Made by a program: the position numbers and the translations under genes. The notes under the pieces were generated by a model. That model was not told the origin of the DNA. It was given only the letters and a program-made list of their open reading frames with translations, and did no database searches. Positions 22,514-34,242 of a DNA stretch of 64,000 bases are shown here, piece after piece. Numbering within the stretch: position 1 is the first letter of the stretch; the number at the start of each line of letters is the position of its first letter. The DNA is taken from NCBI GenBank assembly GCA_023362775.1, contig JALMGJ010000004.1, forward strand, positions 82,517,798 through 82,581,797. Reading direction: 5' to 3'. The DNA is from Charina bottae (taxonomy: Eukaryota; Chordata; Lepidosauria; Squamata; Charinaidae).

Positions 22514-23386
22514 TATTCTCATAGACCCAATCAAAATTAGACACACAGATTCTGAATAATGGCCAAAAACAGACCAATAATATGTGGAAAAAGTTGTGGT
22601 CTGTTTCCTTAATTATCTTGATGCTGAAAGAAATATACAGTCAAATGGAGAGAAAAAGGAATACTGGAGAGAACTGGCCCAGGACTGTCTTGATTTCAAA
22701 CAAAACAGGTGAGACAAAGGGAAGGTAGAGTGGCATTACATATGAAGGAAATGCATATATGTATATTCATATATGTATAGAGATTTAAGAATCTGAGCAT
22801 GAAGGTCCAGCCAAGACCATATAGGTAAGAATACAAGGGAGGGAACACAGCATAGATATTATAGATATAGATATTATAATGAGGATATAATAATAATAAT
22901 GATAACGAGGATATGGACCACCAAGTCAAACAGAAGAAATTCTTTCTGGACCCGTTTATAGAACTTTTGAGAAGGAGAGACATAGAATAATAAGATGCTT
23001 TAACTACTTGGACATAATTTTTCAGTAGTCACAAAAGGGGATTAGCTTTCATTACCCTAATCAACAGGAAAACACTGATTGGAGAGGTAAATGCAATGGG
23101 AATGTTGGAAGGAAGTCACTACATTATCTTAGAATTAAAAATACTACAGAAAAAAAAATTGTAGCAAGACCACATGAGCACTAGATTTCAGGAGCCAGTT
23201 TCAAGAAGCTTAGAAAAGTGATAGGTGGGATCCCATGGTTTTGTTCCCAAAGGAGAGTTTTGTTTAAATGATATCAACTGAACAATTGACAAAGGAGGAA
23301 GTGTCAATCCAACATAAATAAAGAAAAATCTTTTTTAATGAGAAGAGGAAAATTTTAGTTTCTTGTGGTACCCTCCTTCAGTTTAA
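22514..23386. other. Spacer between two direct Sauria SINEs
   Basis: An 873-bp segment with no recognised family. It contains a short ATAGATATTATAGATATAGATATTATA cluster near 22850-22880 and an (ATA)n run near 22887. The outer flanks of the two SINEs match each other, so this spacer appears to have been brought in secondarily between two SINE copies. Confidence 0.5.
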
Positions 23387-23720
23387 AAAGGTAAAGGTTC
23401 CCCCTGCACAGTTGTGCAGTCGTATCCGACTCTAGGGGCCGGTGATCATCTCCGTTTGTTAGCCAAAGAGCCAGCGCTGTCCAAAGATGCTTCCGTGGTC
23501 ATGTGGCCAGCATGACGCATGCAGAACGCTGTTACCTACCCACCGAAGTGGTACCTATTCATCTACTTGCATTTGCATGCTTTCAAATTGCTAGGTTGGC
23601 AAGAGCTGGAGCTAGTGCGGGAGCTCACTCCGTCACATGGGGCTAGGGATTCGAACCTCCGAACTTGCAATCTTCCGATCGACAAGCCTGGCGTCTTACC
23701 TGCTGAGCCACCACGTCCCT
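23387..23720 (-). mobile_element. Sauria-type tRNA SINE (right member of a pair)
   Basis: Minus-strand full-length copy with the same layout as the one at 22.2 kb and clearly related, differing at scattered sites. The right flank ATTTACACGTATA (23722-23734) equals the left flank of the other copy exactly over 13 bp. Neither SINE has its own matching pair of flanks. Confidence 0.9.
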
Positions 23721-23756
23721 TATTTACACGTATAGTTCTCTTGAAACTATATACTT

Positions 23757-23770
23757 CCCTCCCTCCCTCC

Positions 23771-23819
<49 letters not shown>
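23757..23819. repeat. (CCCT)n followed by (AC)n microsatellites
   Basis: CCCT units at 23757-23773 and an AC run at 23775-23819. Confidence 0.95.
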
Positions 23820-23820
<1 letters not shown>

Positions 23821-25299
23821 TTACATCTTCCATCATTGTCTGGTCAATTGAGGCAGAAATACTTGTCCAAGGTTGGTTCTTTATCTCTTCGTATGAGTAG
23901 TTGCTCACTTCATTCTATCCCTGTGGAATAGTGTGATGTTCCTGTGTTTGTACTATGGTGTGTAATTTGTTTAGAGATAGTGTAAAAGTGTGTGGAAGCA
24001 CTTCCAAATCTTAAGAAAGTGGATGGTCATTTTCAATTTGAGAAACACTGCAGTTTGTACTGTTCATTATTCTATTTTTTTTAAAGTGGCCCATTTTCTT
24101 GCTCTAGATAAATATAAAAATTTGCAAGGAATTACATGGAAAAAAAATCAGTTCCAAGAGAATGAGGATGCTTTCAGGCAAATGGCTGCTAGTCAAAACA
24201 CATTGTGCAATTATTCTATCTTTTGCACCTTAGCAGATCTTTGTGGGGGGGAAAGAATGTTAGAAGCAGTGAAAAACCACAAAGGGATTACAACTTCATC
24301 TGCTTTTCCTGTATATTTCTATGTAGGGAAAAGAATGATTGCTCATAAAAGCCTCACTTAGAAATACTGCAGGTGTCTAACCTCATCAGTATCTGTTTTG
24401 TCTCATTTGCTTCCAATATGGCTATGAACTCTATGAGTGGATCACGGGGTTTCTTCTTTAGGTAGACTAATCCTGAGGCTTCATTTCAACACTCTGCAGT
24501 AATAGTGCTCCAAAAAATTCAAATTGCTGTTTACTTCAGCTTCATGATAGAAATCAGGACAGAGACTTTTGTTGGAGAGAGGATTGCTTTATGAAGCAGA
24601 AAAAAATGTATAGATAAGGAAAGTCTAAAGTTTCTAACTCCTGTAAGAAAGTATTGCGGGTGGTACTGGCATGAAAGAAAAAAATATTTATTGAGGAAAT
24701 AATGTGGTGGTAGGAAAACCTGATGTGAGAATTTGTGGGGAGACTGGGAATAAAATGTGAGGGTAGACATGAAAAATGTAGGCATTGGCAGCTTATCTCA
24801 AAACAGCAACTCCAGCCAGATGGCAAGTAACCTACAAGAAGCATTTGAAATCATTCAAAGAAACTCCACCTTAATGAACCCATGAGGGTGGAAATACCTC
24901 TTAGTTTTCATGATTCTATATTTACCTCTAGACTAGCAATAAAGATACCTTACTGAAATCTGTGCAGCTCTTGTTTCCTTGATCTTGCCTGACTGCCTGT
25001 GGCATGACATCAATATGGGGAACTCCCTACTTTCATGCTAGAAAAGATTCTGGATTCATATTCTGAATCTAGACCATGGTTATTGACCTACAAGAAACCC
25101 TGCTGATGGCAATCTGGAGGAGCTGAGCGACATGGGGGAGGGGAGAAGGAGAATTTAACACCCTTTCTTCCCTCCCTCCCTCCCTACTGATTCCACAGTT
25201 GCCACAAGAGTATAACCCATGAAGTCAGAAGCAACAAAAATTTCATTGTCTGTGACAAAGAAACCAAACAGATGTTTTGGGTTTGTTTATTTCTTTGTC
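23820..25299. other. Unique DNA, no gene recognised
   Basis: A 123-residue plus-strand open frame at 23990-24361 has no recognisable domain and no supporting splice or promoter context. Treated as chance. Confidence 0.4.
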
Positions 25300-25640
25300 T
25301 GTTTTACACATTTCTAGGGCTGCTTGACTCCAGAATGACTCTGGGCAGCTTAGAAATCTAAAAAGGTAAGAAACATCATAATATAAAAATAAGAACGGTA
25401 GTGACCCATAGAGAACAATAAAAACCTTTTCCACATACAACACCCAACCTAAACCATCTTAGCCCCAGGCCTGGGGGAGGAGCCAGGTTTTCAAGGCTCA
25501 TTTAAAAGCAGGCAGGGAAAGGTTGTTTCGACCTCTGGGGGGATGCTGTTCCAGAGGGCAGGTGCTCTGATAGAGAAGGTTTGTGTTTATGCTTTTACGG
25601 TGGCAGTTTAGGCCATCTAGAATTTGCCTGCTCTGCTAAA
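25300..25640 (-). mobile_element. L2-type LINE 3' region
   Basis: Minus-strand L2 tail (GCTGCCCAGAGTCATTCTGG in antisense) continues into upstream 3'UTR/ORF end text such as GGGGGAGGAGCCAGGTTTTC, GGGATGCTGTTCCAGAGGGC and GATAGAGAAGG, all in antisense. It is longer than the isolated tails elsewhere. Confidence 0.6.
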
Positions 25641-26332
25641 TAATCTTACCTTGAATCAGTTGTGAAATACTGCACATGTATAAACAAGGGCCAGTACTCC
25701 AGTAAACGTCTGGATCATTCCAAGCCTGAGAATCAGAGAAACTTTGCAGGCCTCCCTTGCGGGAGCTCAGAGGTAGGGCCATTGGCAATTAAAGGAACTC
25801 CAACAGCTAACACCAGACAACATAATTTTGCCTGTAGTTCTATGTTCCACTTATGGGCTCTGAAATATATATCTCAGACCTGTTGAATTCATGAGTAACT
25901 GCTAATTTCACTGATAGACGTATTATGTAGAAATTTGATTTACATGCATATACTGTACGTTGAACCATCCTACATGCATGACAACCATAGATGGCTGACC
26001 TCTCCATTGAGGAGCCTTCATTCACTGAATGACTACCCTATGGCTTATTGTAAATAACTATAGGCTGTCCTTATATGCATATTTAACTTCCTTACACATT
26101 TCTACTGACATATGCTGTATATGGTTTGATATTTGAGTTACTTCAGTCTATCTACAGCTAAGATCCTGTAGAGTTTTCTGCTCCGTTAAGAAGAGAGAAC
26201 AATAAGGATTTGAACTGCATGGGTGAGAGTCAGAAGAGAAAAAAGGAACTGAACTGAGCTAGGAAGGAAGTGAAAAAAGACCTGAGATTATCAGTCTAAC
26301 CAATAGGGGCATGTTACATAGAAACATGCAAA
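25641..26332. other. No feature recognised
   Basis: Unique sequence. Confidence 0.45.
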
Positions 26333-26527
26333 GAGTTCTAGTCCCGCCTTAAGCATGAAAACCGGCTGGGTGACCTTGGGCCAGTCACTCTCTCTCAGCC
26401 CAACTCACCTCACAGGGTTGCTGTTGTGGGGAAAATAGGAGGAGGAAGGAGTATTAGGTATGTTCGCCACCTTGAGTTATTTATAAAAATAATAAAGGTG
26501 GGATTAAAATTAAATAAATAAATAAAT
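26333..26527 (+). mobile_element. tRNA-derived CORE/MIR-like SINE
   Basis: Starts within the B-box region (AGTTCTAGTCCCGCCTTAAG), then CGGCTGGGTGACCTTGGGCC, CACCTCACAGGGTTGCTGTTG, TATGTTCGCCACCTTGAG and a TTATAAAAATAATAAAGG end with (AAAT)n. Same subfamily as 12.9 kb; the 5' tRNA part is missing. Confidence 0.8.
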
Positions 26528-27107
26528 CTTTTAGATAAGGAAAATATAGTATTTGTGCTAACTATCTCTACATCTATTGTCCCTAATGGCCAGCAGGTTT
26601 ATAGGTACAGAAAGGCAGTGAGTGCAAAGCTGAATCAGACAAATATAGCAAGGGATGGAGAATTTTGAATTAACCTTTCCAAATCCACTATTTGCCCAAC
26701 CCTTTCAAGAATAGCTAAAATATAGGCTGGTGAGAAAGCAGCAGGCTATGTAGGTTCTTGCCACTTGTGTCAGAACAATGAAAATAGTGCCACATCATGA
26801 CAACATTGGTGTGCAATGTTGTGACACACATAGAAAAGGGGTGGGAGTGATATCATTAGTTTGACTCCCCTTGTTCTCCCCTGTGAATACTGTTGAGTGG
26901 AGCCGCAGTGTAAGTTTTCAGTCTCTTGGATTTGAAGTTCTCTGTTAAACTTGCAAGGAGAAAATTGATCCCAGAGGCAATAGGTTTACAGGCAAAAGAT
27001 AAATAAGAAATTGATCCACTGAATAAAGATCAATGTATTACTGGAATATATGGATTGTACCTAATATGACCTATGTGAACGATAATGGTTATCAGAAGAA
27101 AGGTTGG
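26528..27107. other. No feature recognised
   Basis: Unique sequence. Confidence 0.45.
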
Positions 27108-27138
27108 ATGAAGTTTCTTTTGTTGTTTATTCATTCAG

Positions 27139-27732
27139 TCACTTCCGACTCTTCGTGACTTCATGGACCAGCCAACGCCAGAGCTTCCTATCAGCCATCA
27201 CCATCCCCAGCTCCCCCACGGTTGAGTCCGTCACCTCCAGAATATCATCCATCCATCTTGCCCTTGGTCGGCCCCTCTTCGTTTTGCCTTCCACTTTTCC
27301 TACCATCAGCTTCTTCTCCAGGGTATCCTGTCTTCTCATTATGTGGCCAAAGTACTTCAGTTTGGCCTTTAATATCATTCCCTCAAGTGAGCAGTCTGGC
27401 TTTATTTCCTGGAGTATGGACTGGTTAGATCTTCTTGCAGTCCAAGGCACTCTCAGAATTTTCCTCCAACACCACAGTTCAAAAGCATCTATCTTCCTTT
27501 GCTCCGCCTTCCTTATGGTCCAGCTCTCACAGCCATAGGTTACTACAGGGAATAACATTGCTTTAACTATGCAGGCCTTTGTTGTCAGTGTGATGTCTCT
27601 GCTCTTAACTATTTTATCAATATATGCCATTGCTCTTCTCCCAAGAAGTAGACGTCTTCTGATTTCCTGGCTGCAGTCAGTGTCTGCAGTAATCTTTGCG
27701 CCTAGAAATACAAAGTCTGTCACTGCCACCAA
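27139..27732 (-). pseudogene. BovB ORF C-terminal domain
   Basis: A 197-residue open frame with VTDFVFLGAKITAD, VVTYGCESWTIRKAEQRKID and KLKYFGHIMRR, the conserved C-terminal part of BovB/RTE reverse-transcriptase proteins (thumb and beyond). It begins right at the deletion junction, so it is disconnected from the endonuclease part. It runs to within 20 bp of the element's 3' end, as normal for BovB. Confidence 0.9.
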
Positions 27733-27747
27733 TTTTTCTCCATCTAT

Positions 27748-28335
27748 TTAGTCGTCTGCTGCTGCCTTGTTATTACCAATGCTTCTTAAAGCCCATTCAA
27801 CCTCACTCTTCAGGATGTCTGGCTCTAACTCACTGACCACACTGTCAAAGCTATCCCCGATATTATTATCCTTCCTATACAGATCTTCCATATATTCTTG
27901 CCACCTTTTCTTGATCTCTTCTGCTTCTGTTAGGTCCTTGCCATCTTTGTTTTTGGTCATACCCATTTTTGCCTGGAATTTACCTCCGATGTTTCTAATT
28001 TTCTGGAAGAGGTCTCTTGTCCTTCCTATTCTATTGTCTTCTTCCACTTCCGTGCATTGCTTGTTTAAAAATAATTCCTTATCTCTTCTGGTTAACCTCT
28101 GGAATTTTGCATTTAATTGGGCATATCTCCCCCTATCACTGTTGCCTTTTGCTTTCCTTCTTTCTTGGGCTACTTCCAGTGTCTCAGCAGACAGCCATCT
28201 TGCCTTCTTGGTTTTCTTTTTCTTTGGGATGTTTTTCGTTGCCGCCTCCTGAACAATGTTGCGAACTTCTGTCCATAGTTCTTCCGGGACCCTATCTACT
28301 AAATCTAGTCCCTTAAATCTATTCTTCACCTCCAC
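27748..28335 (-). pseudogene. BovB region between endonuclease and RT
   Basis: A 195-residue open frame, rich in Lys, Arg and Glu, ending in a Gly-Asn-Asn-Lys-Ala-Ala stretch. In BovB-type proteins this sits at the start of the reverse transcriptase (the NNKAxGxDGIP motif). The frame stops immediately there, and the downstream fingers-palm region with the YxDD active site is absent. Good preservation of this frame suggests the copy is fairly young. Confidence 0.85.
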
Positions 28336-28419
28336 TGCATATTCCTTAGGAATATTAGTGAGCTCATATCTAACTGATCTGTGGGTCTTCCCTATTCTCT
28401 TTAGTCTGATTCTAAATTT

Positions 28420-29340
28420 TGCAATAAGAAGTTCGTGATCTGAAATACAGTCAGCTCCAGGTCTTGTTTTTACTGACTGTATAGATGTCCGCCACCTTTG
28501 GCTGCAAAGGATGTAGTCAATCTGATTTCAGTGTCGACCATCCGGTGAAGTTCATGTATAAAGTTGTCTTTTAGGTTGTTGGAAGAGAGTATTTGTTATG
28601 CACAGTGAGTTGTCTTGGAAAATTCTATCAGCCTATGTCCCGCTTCATTTTGTTCTCCTAGACCATGCTTGCCTGTAATTCCAGGTGTCGTTTGACTACC
28701 CACCTTAGCATTCCAGTCTCCTGTAATGAAAATAACATCTCTTTTTGGCGTATTATCCAGTAGGTGCTGCAGATGCTCATAGAACTGATCTACTTCTGCT
28801 TCTTCAGCATCTGTGGTTGGGGCGTATATTTGGATCACTGTGATGTTAAATGGCTTACCCTGAATTCGAATTGAGATCATTCTATCGTTTTTGGATTGTA
28901 TCCAAGCACTGCTTTAGCCACTTTATTATTAATTATGAAGGCTACTCCATTTCTTCTGTGGTCCTCTTGTCCACAGTAGTAGATCTGGTGGTCATCTGAT
29001 GTGAAGTGGCCCATTCCAGTCCATTTCAGTTCACTACACCCAAAATGTCTATATTTAATCTTGCCATCTCACCAATAACCACATCCAATTTGCCCTGGCT
29101 CATAGATCTTACATTCCAGGTTCCTATGGTATGTTGATCTTTAGTACATCGGATTTGTCGTTCACCACCAGCACCGTCGGCTGCTAGCCGTCCTTTCGGC
29201 TTTGGGCTAGCTGCGTCATCACATCTGGGGTTAGTTGAACTTATCCTCTGTTCCTCCCCAGTAGCATTTTGACCATCTTCCGACCTGGGAGTCCCATCTT
29301 CCGATGGTATACCAACATATCTCTGGTTGTACTGATCCAT
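28420..29340 (-). pseudogene. BovB APE-type endonuclease domain, frameshifted
   Basis: N-terminal domain that nicks target DNA for target-primed reverse transcription. The first piece (29340-29026) ends with TIGTWNVRSM, the first endonuclease motif. The second (28880-28596) has QIYAPTTDA and the catalytic GDWNAKVG. The SDHELL motif, with the catalytic His-Asp pair, lies further on at about 28430-28445 in another frame. At least two frame breaks separate the pieces, so no functional enzyme can be made. Confidence 0.88.
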
Positions 29341-29537
29341 TTAGTTTTCATGGCAAGAATACTGGGGTGGGTTGCCTTTACCTTTCCCAGGGATCGTATT
29401 TAGTCTGACCTCTCTACCATGACCTTCCCGTCTTGGGTGTCCCTTCACGGTTTAGGTCATGGTGTCATTGAGGTGCTCAAGCTCCAGCACCACGACAAGG
29501 TAATGATCTCCTTTGCTGGAGTATGAATGAAGTTTCT

Positions 29538-31134
29538 ACAATCCAGCTATTAAACATATGTAACTGACCATCTTAGGAGTAATGAATCCTAAAATATATT
29601 GGATATTGTATTTTGACATATGACAGATGACCAAAAAGCCATCTAATTTCAGCTACTGAATCAAAGGAAAGCCATCTGCTTTCCCAGCAGTCCAATTGAT
29701 ATTTTGATTGAAGCATGTCAGTCAGAGGAGCCATAAACCTTAAAGCAGCAAAAATAAGTTGCATAAATATGTTAAACAGAATCCGATTATATATCCGATT
29801 TTAGGTTTCCAGGTGTTTTAAAGGATATCTAGAAAGAGTATCCTACTTTTCATGCACAAAGGCATGTTTAAGATAGCAGGCCCTGTTTACTGATAAGTTA
29901 CAGGCCGTGATCCTGCTCATCTTTAGTGTCTAGTAAGTGAATATATTCTTTTAGGTGGAAACTATAGTCTACATTATCATTTTTTCCCAAAAAAAATTCC
30001 TGAGTAGTGCTATAATTAGGATTTAACATTAAGGCTGCAGCCATAATGTTCATTTTTGTGAGCTCATTAACTTGAGCAGGATTTCCTTGTGATTAAAATG
30101 GCATAAAATTGTAAAGGTTATAAAACCTATACATAGAAAGAATTTGCATTGACTGTAGTAGGCCTAGTCCTGGATAGTTTGTTTGCAACTGATGGATCCT
30201 AGTTTAGGAAGATTTAGGAGAAAGATTAAAGGTTATAGTTGAAGCTGAACTTATTTACTATGTAATCTTTTAGTCCATTAGGACAATTGCAAGGAATCTA
30301 AAGATATGCTACTACCCATTTCCATTCCAAGTTAGAGTTTTAAACCACTTTCAGTTTAAATATCCTGAGGCTTTTGTTCATTGATTTCTCTTTTCCCAAG
30401 AAGAAAATTTAACCTGATGTAACAGAGTGGAGACTCATGCAGTATAGGATGCTGCTAGTTAAAGCAGAAGCAACAGTATTTTTTGTGGGCTTTAAATCAG
30501 CCTTTATTTGCACTGGCTGTTTTGAATAGCAGATAGAAACAAACAGAAGCTGTGATTTTCCACTTTCTTCCTACTTTATCTTTAGCAGTAAGTATTTCCA
30601 AATATGGCTGATGAGAATTTTCATTTAAGCATACAAAGCCAGGAGATTACATAAAAATATATGTAGGAAAATAAAGTGTATAATGTTGTCTTTATGATTT
30701 CCAACATTTTGTAGCATTCTTCTTTCCCTGAATAATACCGACTGCTTCCCAGATCAGTCACTCACTCACTGTATTTGACTATATCTAAACTTTCCTTAAG
30801 TTCTTAATTTTTATAACTTACTGTGATTTGAAACTTGTCAGTACAAGACGTTTTTGATTTCAGTAACAATTTTACTTCATTCTGATATATCTAAAATGAG
30901 ATACAAATTCATTTGTCTACTGTTTCTGTTATGTATTCTTTTCAACTAATTCTCTCAATAATTTTTTTGCTAGAAGATAGCAAACTTCTATAGGAAGTAA
31001 AGTATTTAAAGAAACTTTAAACCGAATTGATTCAGCTACAATGACACTATTTTTTTCAAATGGCTATGTTGGAGTGTTGACCTGCATAATCTTCTAAGAA
31101 AATCCACTTGCTAGATTGACATTGTAGGAGAAAA
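29538..31134. other. Unique AT-rich DNA, no gene recognised
   Basis: About 1.6 kb with no repeat or exon that I can support. Confidence 0.45.
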
Positions 31135-31300
31135 GTTGCATTAGTCTATGGTAGCCAAAATCAGAAGTGGTCTGGTAGCACTTTAGTTTTTAAGAAAGTA
31201 ACTAAAAGGCATAAGCTCTTGTGTTCATGAAAGCTTATGCCTTTTACTAAAACTTGTTAGTATAAAAACAAGTCACCAGACTCTTGATAGATTGGCTTAT
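31135..31300. mobile_element. Head-to-head Penelope-like 3' end pair, decayed
   Basis: AAAAGGCATAAGCT and AAGCTTATGCCTTTT form an inverted repeat (31203-31245) around a 12-bp centre containing CATGAAAG. Both sides then continue with related text (CTAAAGTGCTACCAGACCA antisense on the left, CAAGTCACCAGACTCTTGA on the right). CACGAAAGCTTATGCC next to a 'caccagactc' tail is a common vertebrate repeat end. I group it with Penelope-like termini because GAAA follows a stem, but box 1 of a hammerhead is gone. Confidence 0.4.
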
Positions 31301-32479
31301 TTCAAGCTTGTATCTTCGGTTGTGGATGTGAATTCAAATTGGTTGTGGCATATTTCTTTTAGTTCTCCAGGGTATCTATAAAAGCTTAGCTCAGATGAGC
31401 GTATAGTAAATTGTGTGAGAAATCTTGGAACATTCCTATAAAAAGCACATAATCATTTGAATTGGTCACTGCTTTCCGAAGTCCTACACAATTTTGCTGA
31501 ATTTCCTTTATTAAAGAAGGGGTGCATATATAACCCTGTTAACAGCCATTCCTGGTAAATTGGGGGTTAAATATTGCACATCTAACAGTTATGGTTCCTG
31601 TTTTTGAATATAGTTTAAGTCAAGGCCATTCTGTAATAATCTTTGGTTTAAAAATATACAACAGAATGTGGACCAGCATAAAATAGTTTGTAATGTACCC
31701 TCAAGTTCTTAAGGAACCAATTGCCTTTTCAAGACAGATTATTCTCCCACAGCAATAGTCAATAAATAATGTCATACAAAGAAATATTGAAACTCTAAAG
31801 TGTAGTAAAATGGCAATAACAATAACAGTAAAATCAGATTTAAAAAGAATCAAATAAAACAATTGGTTGTGAATAGCAACTATAAATAAAACAGTGCTAA
31901 AATAGAAAAATAGAATTTTTTTTGTCCTCCTAGAATCTTCATGTTTATCATCCCATTTATATATCATTGTGCTAATTGCATATTCCTTTTCTTTTCTGAC
32001 AGGAAATAAATATACAAAATAAATAAAAACAAAAAGAAAAGTGGGAAATGCAAATCTCTTGCTGACATTCCTGCAAATATATCCCAACAATTGTGTCAGT
32101 AGACTATGACAAAATCAGTACATCCATTTCTATTGTGTTGTATACTATATTTAGCCAAGCTGAAATACTTGCCTGAAGCTGAAAACACTTTCTGCCAGAG
32201 AGCCAAGAGAGAATATGCCCCCAGTTTAGAACAGAAGTAAATATCCCCTTTAAGCCTGTAAAGTAGTTTATAAGCAGCCACTTCATCAGAAATCCAGGTA
32301 AGTTTGAAATAAGGGAAAATTGGAGTATTATTATAATTGGCCCTGAGTCTTAAGCTATCAGCAAGGGGAATTTGGACCATTATGTTCAAGGACAATCATA
32401 TTCTCAATTTTTATACCTATAATAGGGATGAAAAGTGAATGGGAGGGAGAAGTAATGTAACTGATTTCACATTCTATTC
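31301..32479. other. Unique AT-rich DNA, no gene recognised
   Basis: A 129-residue minus-strand open frame at 31701-32090 is Phe/Ile/Leu-rich because the DNA is AT-rich. It has no family motif and I do not call it a gene. Confidence 0.4.
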
Positions 32480-32640
32480 TTACTCATTAATAAGTAAAAA
32501 AGGAGGTAGTAAACTCCTCTTTACTGGGTGCATTCAGGCAGATGTCCGACTGCCGTCTGTTGAGGAGCTTTAACTGGATTCTAGTTCTGACTAAGGTTAA
32601 ACTAAATGACCTCTTAAAACTCCATATTTTTTCAGAAGCT
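32480..32640 (+). mobile_element. CR1 LINE 3'UTR fragment
   Basis: GGAGGTAGTAAACTCCTCTTT, CTGGGTGCATTCAGGCAGA, CTGCCGTCTGTTGAGGAGC, TTTAACTGGATTC and TTAAACTAAATGACCTC follow the CR1 3'UTR pattern of a regressed retrotransposon end. Confidence 0.6.
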
Positions 32641-33111
32641 TGTGTAGACCTAAAATGTCAGGATTGATATAATGGCTTCTAGATTAGTCAGCATTTCCAA
32701 ATATTTTTCATGCATGATAAATAATGTGATGGCAACAAATAGGTGAAATTGAGGGTCATTTGCTGAAGGGCTTCAGCCAGTATTTAAGAACAGGGATGGC
32801 AATTTTTTGTCATCTGAATTTACCTAATTTGCACTTTCCAAAACAATGTAGAAATAGGAATAATCTGATATCTGATCATTTATGAATATTATGATAAGGG
32901 AAACGTGTTCCTCAAATGAAATTATATTAAGAAATATTTCCAAAAATATATGTGTTAGAAGAATACACAACAATGAATTTGTTGAAGAAATATGCATCAA
33001 AATATATACAGTTGTTGCAAAGGTTTTTTTTTTAAAGCACATTAAGTTCAGTGTTATTATGGGTCTGCTAAAGGCTGACATTTTAAGACTGGATGAAACT
33101 TATTGAAACGT
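32641..33111. other. No feature recognised
   Basis: Unique AT-rich sequence. Confidence 0.45.
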
Positions 33112-33395
33112 ATTGAAATGTAGAGGCCTAGGCTGATCTTTGTGGTACCTGGCTGGGTACCAGACAGCAATTTGATGAGTATATTTTTTGAGCCAGATGT
33201 GTATCCACTTAATTGTCATGCCATCCAGCACCCACTTTGACACACACGTTATAAGAGTACTTTGTCAAGTGCTTTGCTAAAATCAAGTTATTTTATATTT
33301 GCCACATTCCTATAATTTGTGAAGGAAGTTACCCAATCAGGTAATAAATAAGATATAAGGTTAATCCAACAAGTTAAATCATGCTGAGTTCTGGT
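33112..33395 (-). mobile_element. CR1 LINE reverse-transcriptase fragment
   Basis: In antisense this shows the CR1 RT landmark text TTTGTGGTACC, GTATCCACTTAATTGTCATG, CTTTGTCAAGTGCTTTGCTAAAATCAAG and CATGCTGAGTTCTGGTAAT. On the minus strand this is the palm region with a degraded 'KAFD' motif. Stops and indels are present. Confidence 0.65.
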
Positions 33396-33830
33396 AATTC
33401 ATTTATTATTTACCATCCAATACCAACTGACTCTGGGCTGTTCACAAATAATAACATAAAAACCAATACAAACCAAAAAGAAGATGGGATCTGGGCACAA
33501 TATGTAGACAAAAACAAAAATAACAGACTGTAATAGAAGCAAGAATAAACTTGAGGAAGAGCCACAACCAAGGCAGTAGTCAGACAAAATAAACCTGACT
33601 GAAACAAGTCTAGATAATCTGCTTCTTGCAGGGTTCTCATCAGCTGCAGAGTGACCAACGTCTCAACAACCTTCCCCAGAAAGGAAGGTTGGAAACAGGA
33701 TGGTAGTCATCAAAAATCATTGCACTGAGGAAAGGGCACACCACCAGCTCCTTCAAGGCCAAAGTCACCACACCTTACCTCAATGATAGTCCAGTCCCAA
33801 CCAGAACACATTAATCAGTTCTTGTTTTAC
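33396..33830 (-). mobile_element. L2-type LINE tail and 3'UTR
   Basis: TTATTATTTACCATCCAATACC, then GACTCTGGGCTGTTCAC in antisense of the L2 tail, continuing into a 3'UTR-like stretch (ATAACATAAAAACCAATAC...). The element lies back to back with the CR1 fragment on its left. Confidence 0.55.
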
Positions 33831-34230
33831 AACTCCTGGAAAATGACAAACTACTCAGAATGGTACATTCCAGGAGAAAAATAAGATCATCTACTGGATC
33901 ACAAAACTTTACACATCTTTAGATATAATACATTACTGGGTAAATTAAAAATAATAAATAATATATTTTAAGAGTTACATCAGATTTCTCATATATCTGT
34001 TGTACCTGGATATAATATTAGTGTGATACAACAGCCATGCCAACTGCTTGTGTTTATGATCCATATATGTAATATTCATGCAATAGTAATGGTCTTCCAT
34101 ATATAATATATATGTAAAAATTACTGTTGATCATCACTTATTAGCAATAAACCTCTAGCCTGATTTAAATACATTACAGTTCAAGTTTGTTTATCATCCT
34201 TGTTTTCTACCATCAGTATATATAGGGCAG
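33831..34230. other. No feature recognised
   Basis: AT-rich unique sequence. Confidence 0.45.
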
Positions 34231-34242
34231 TAGAGATATTAA

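Larger units (their letters stand above)
27119..29526 (-). mobile_element. BovB (RTE clade) LINE with RT-core deletion, 11-bp TSD
   Basis: A minus-strand BovB with both ends present, flanked by ATGAAGTTTCT (27108-27118 and 29527-29537). The 3' end is CGAAGAGTCGGAAGTGACTG followed by AATAAACAACAA. The 5' end carries the BovB leader with CCCAGTATTCTTGCCATG. The coding order on the minus strand is endonuclease (about 29340-28420), inter-domain region (28335-27748), then the C-terminal domain (27732-27139). The reverse-transcriptase core between them is missing at 27739-27748. At 2.4 kb it is shorter than a typical BovB of about 3.2 kb. It cannot be autonomous. BovB is the presumed driver of Sauria SINE mobility. 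Confidence 0.93.

Noticed and set aside
22313..22540. Recurring peptide containing HAFELLGWQELGL, also at 23.5 and 34.2 kb
   Set aside because: The SINE consensus read in one frame; not a gene family.
23990..24361. 123-residue plus-strand open frame
   Set aside because: No domain, no splice or promoter context, and a length reachable by chance in 64 kb.
27104..27538. 144-residue plus-strand frame and others at 27767-28438
   Set aside because: Antisense shadows of the BovB protein on the minus strand.
31701..32090. 129-residue Phe/Ile-rich minus-strand frame that looks membrane-like
   Set aside because: Hydrophobic bias is what AT-rich antisense DNA gives; no family motif.
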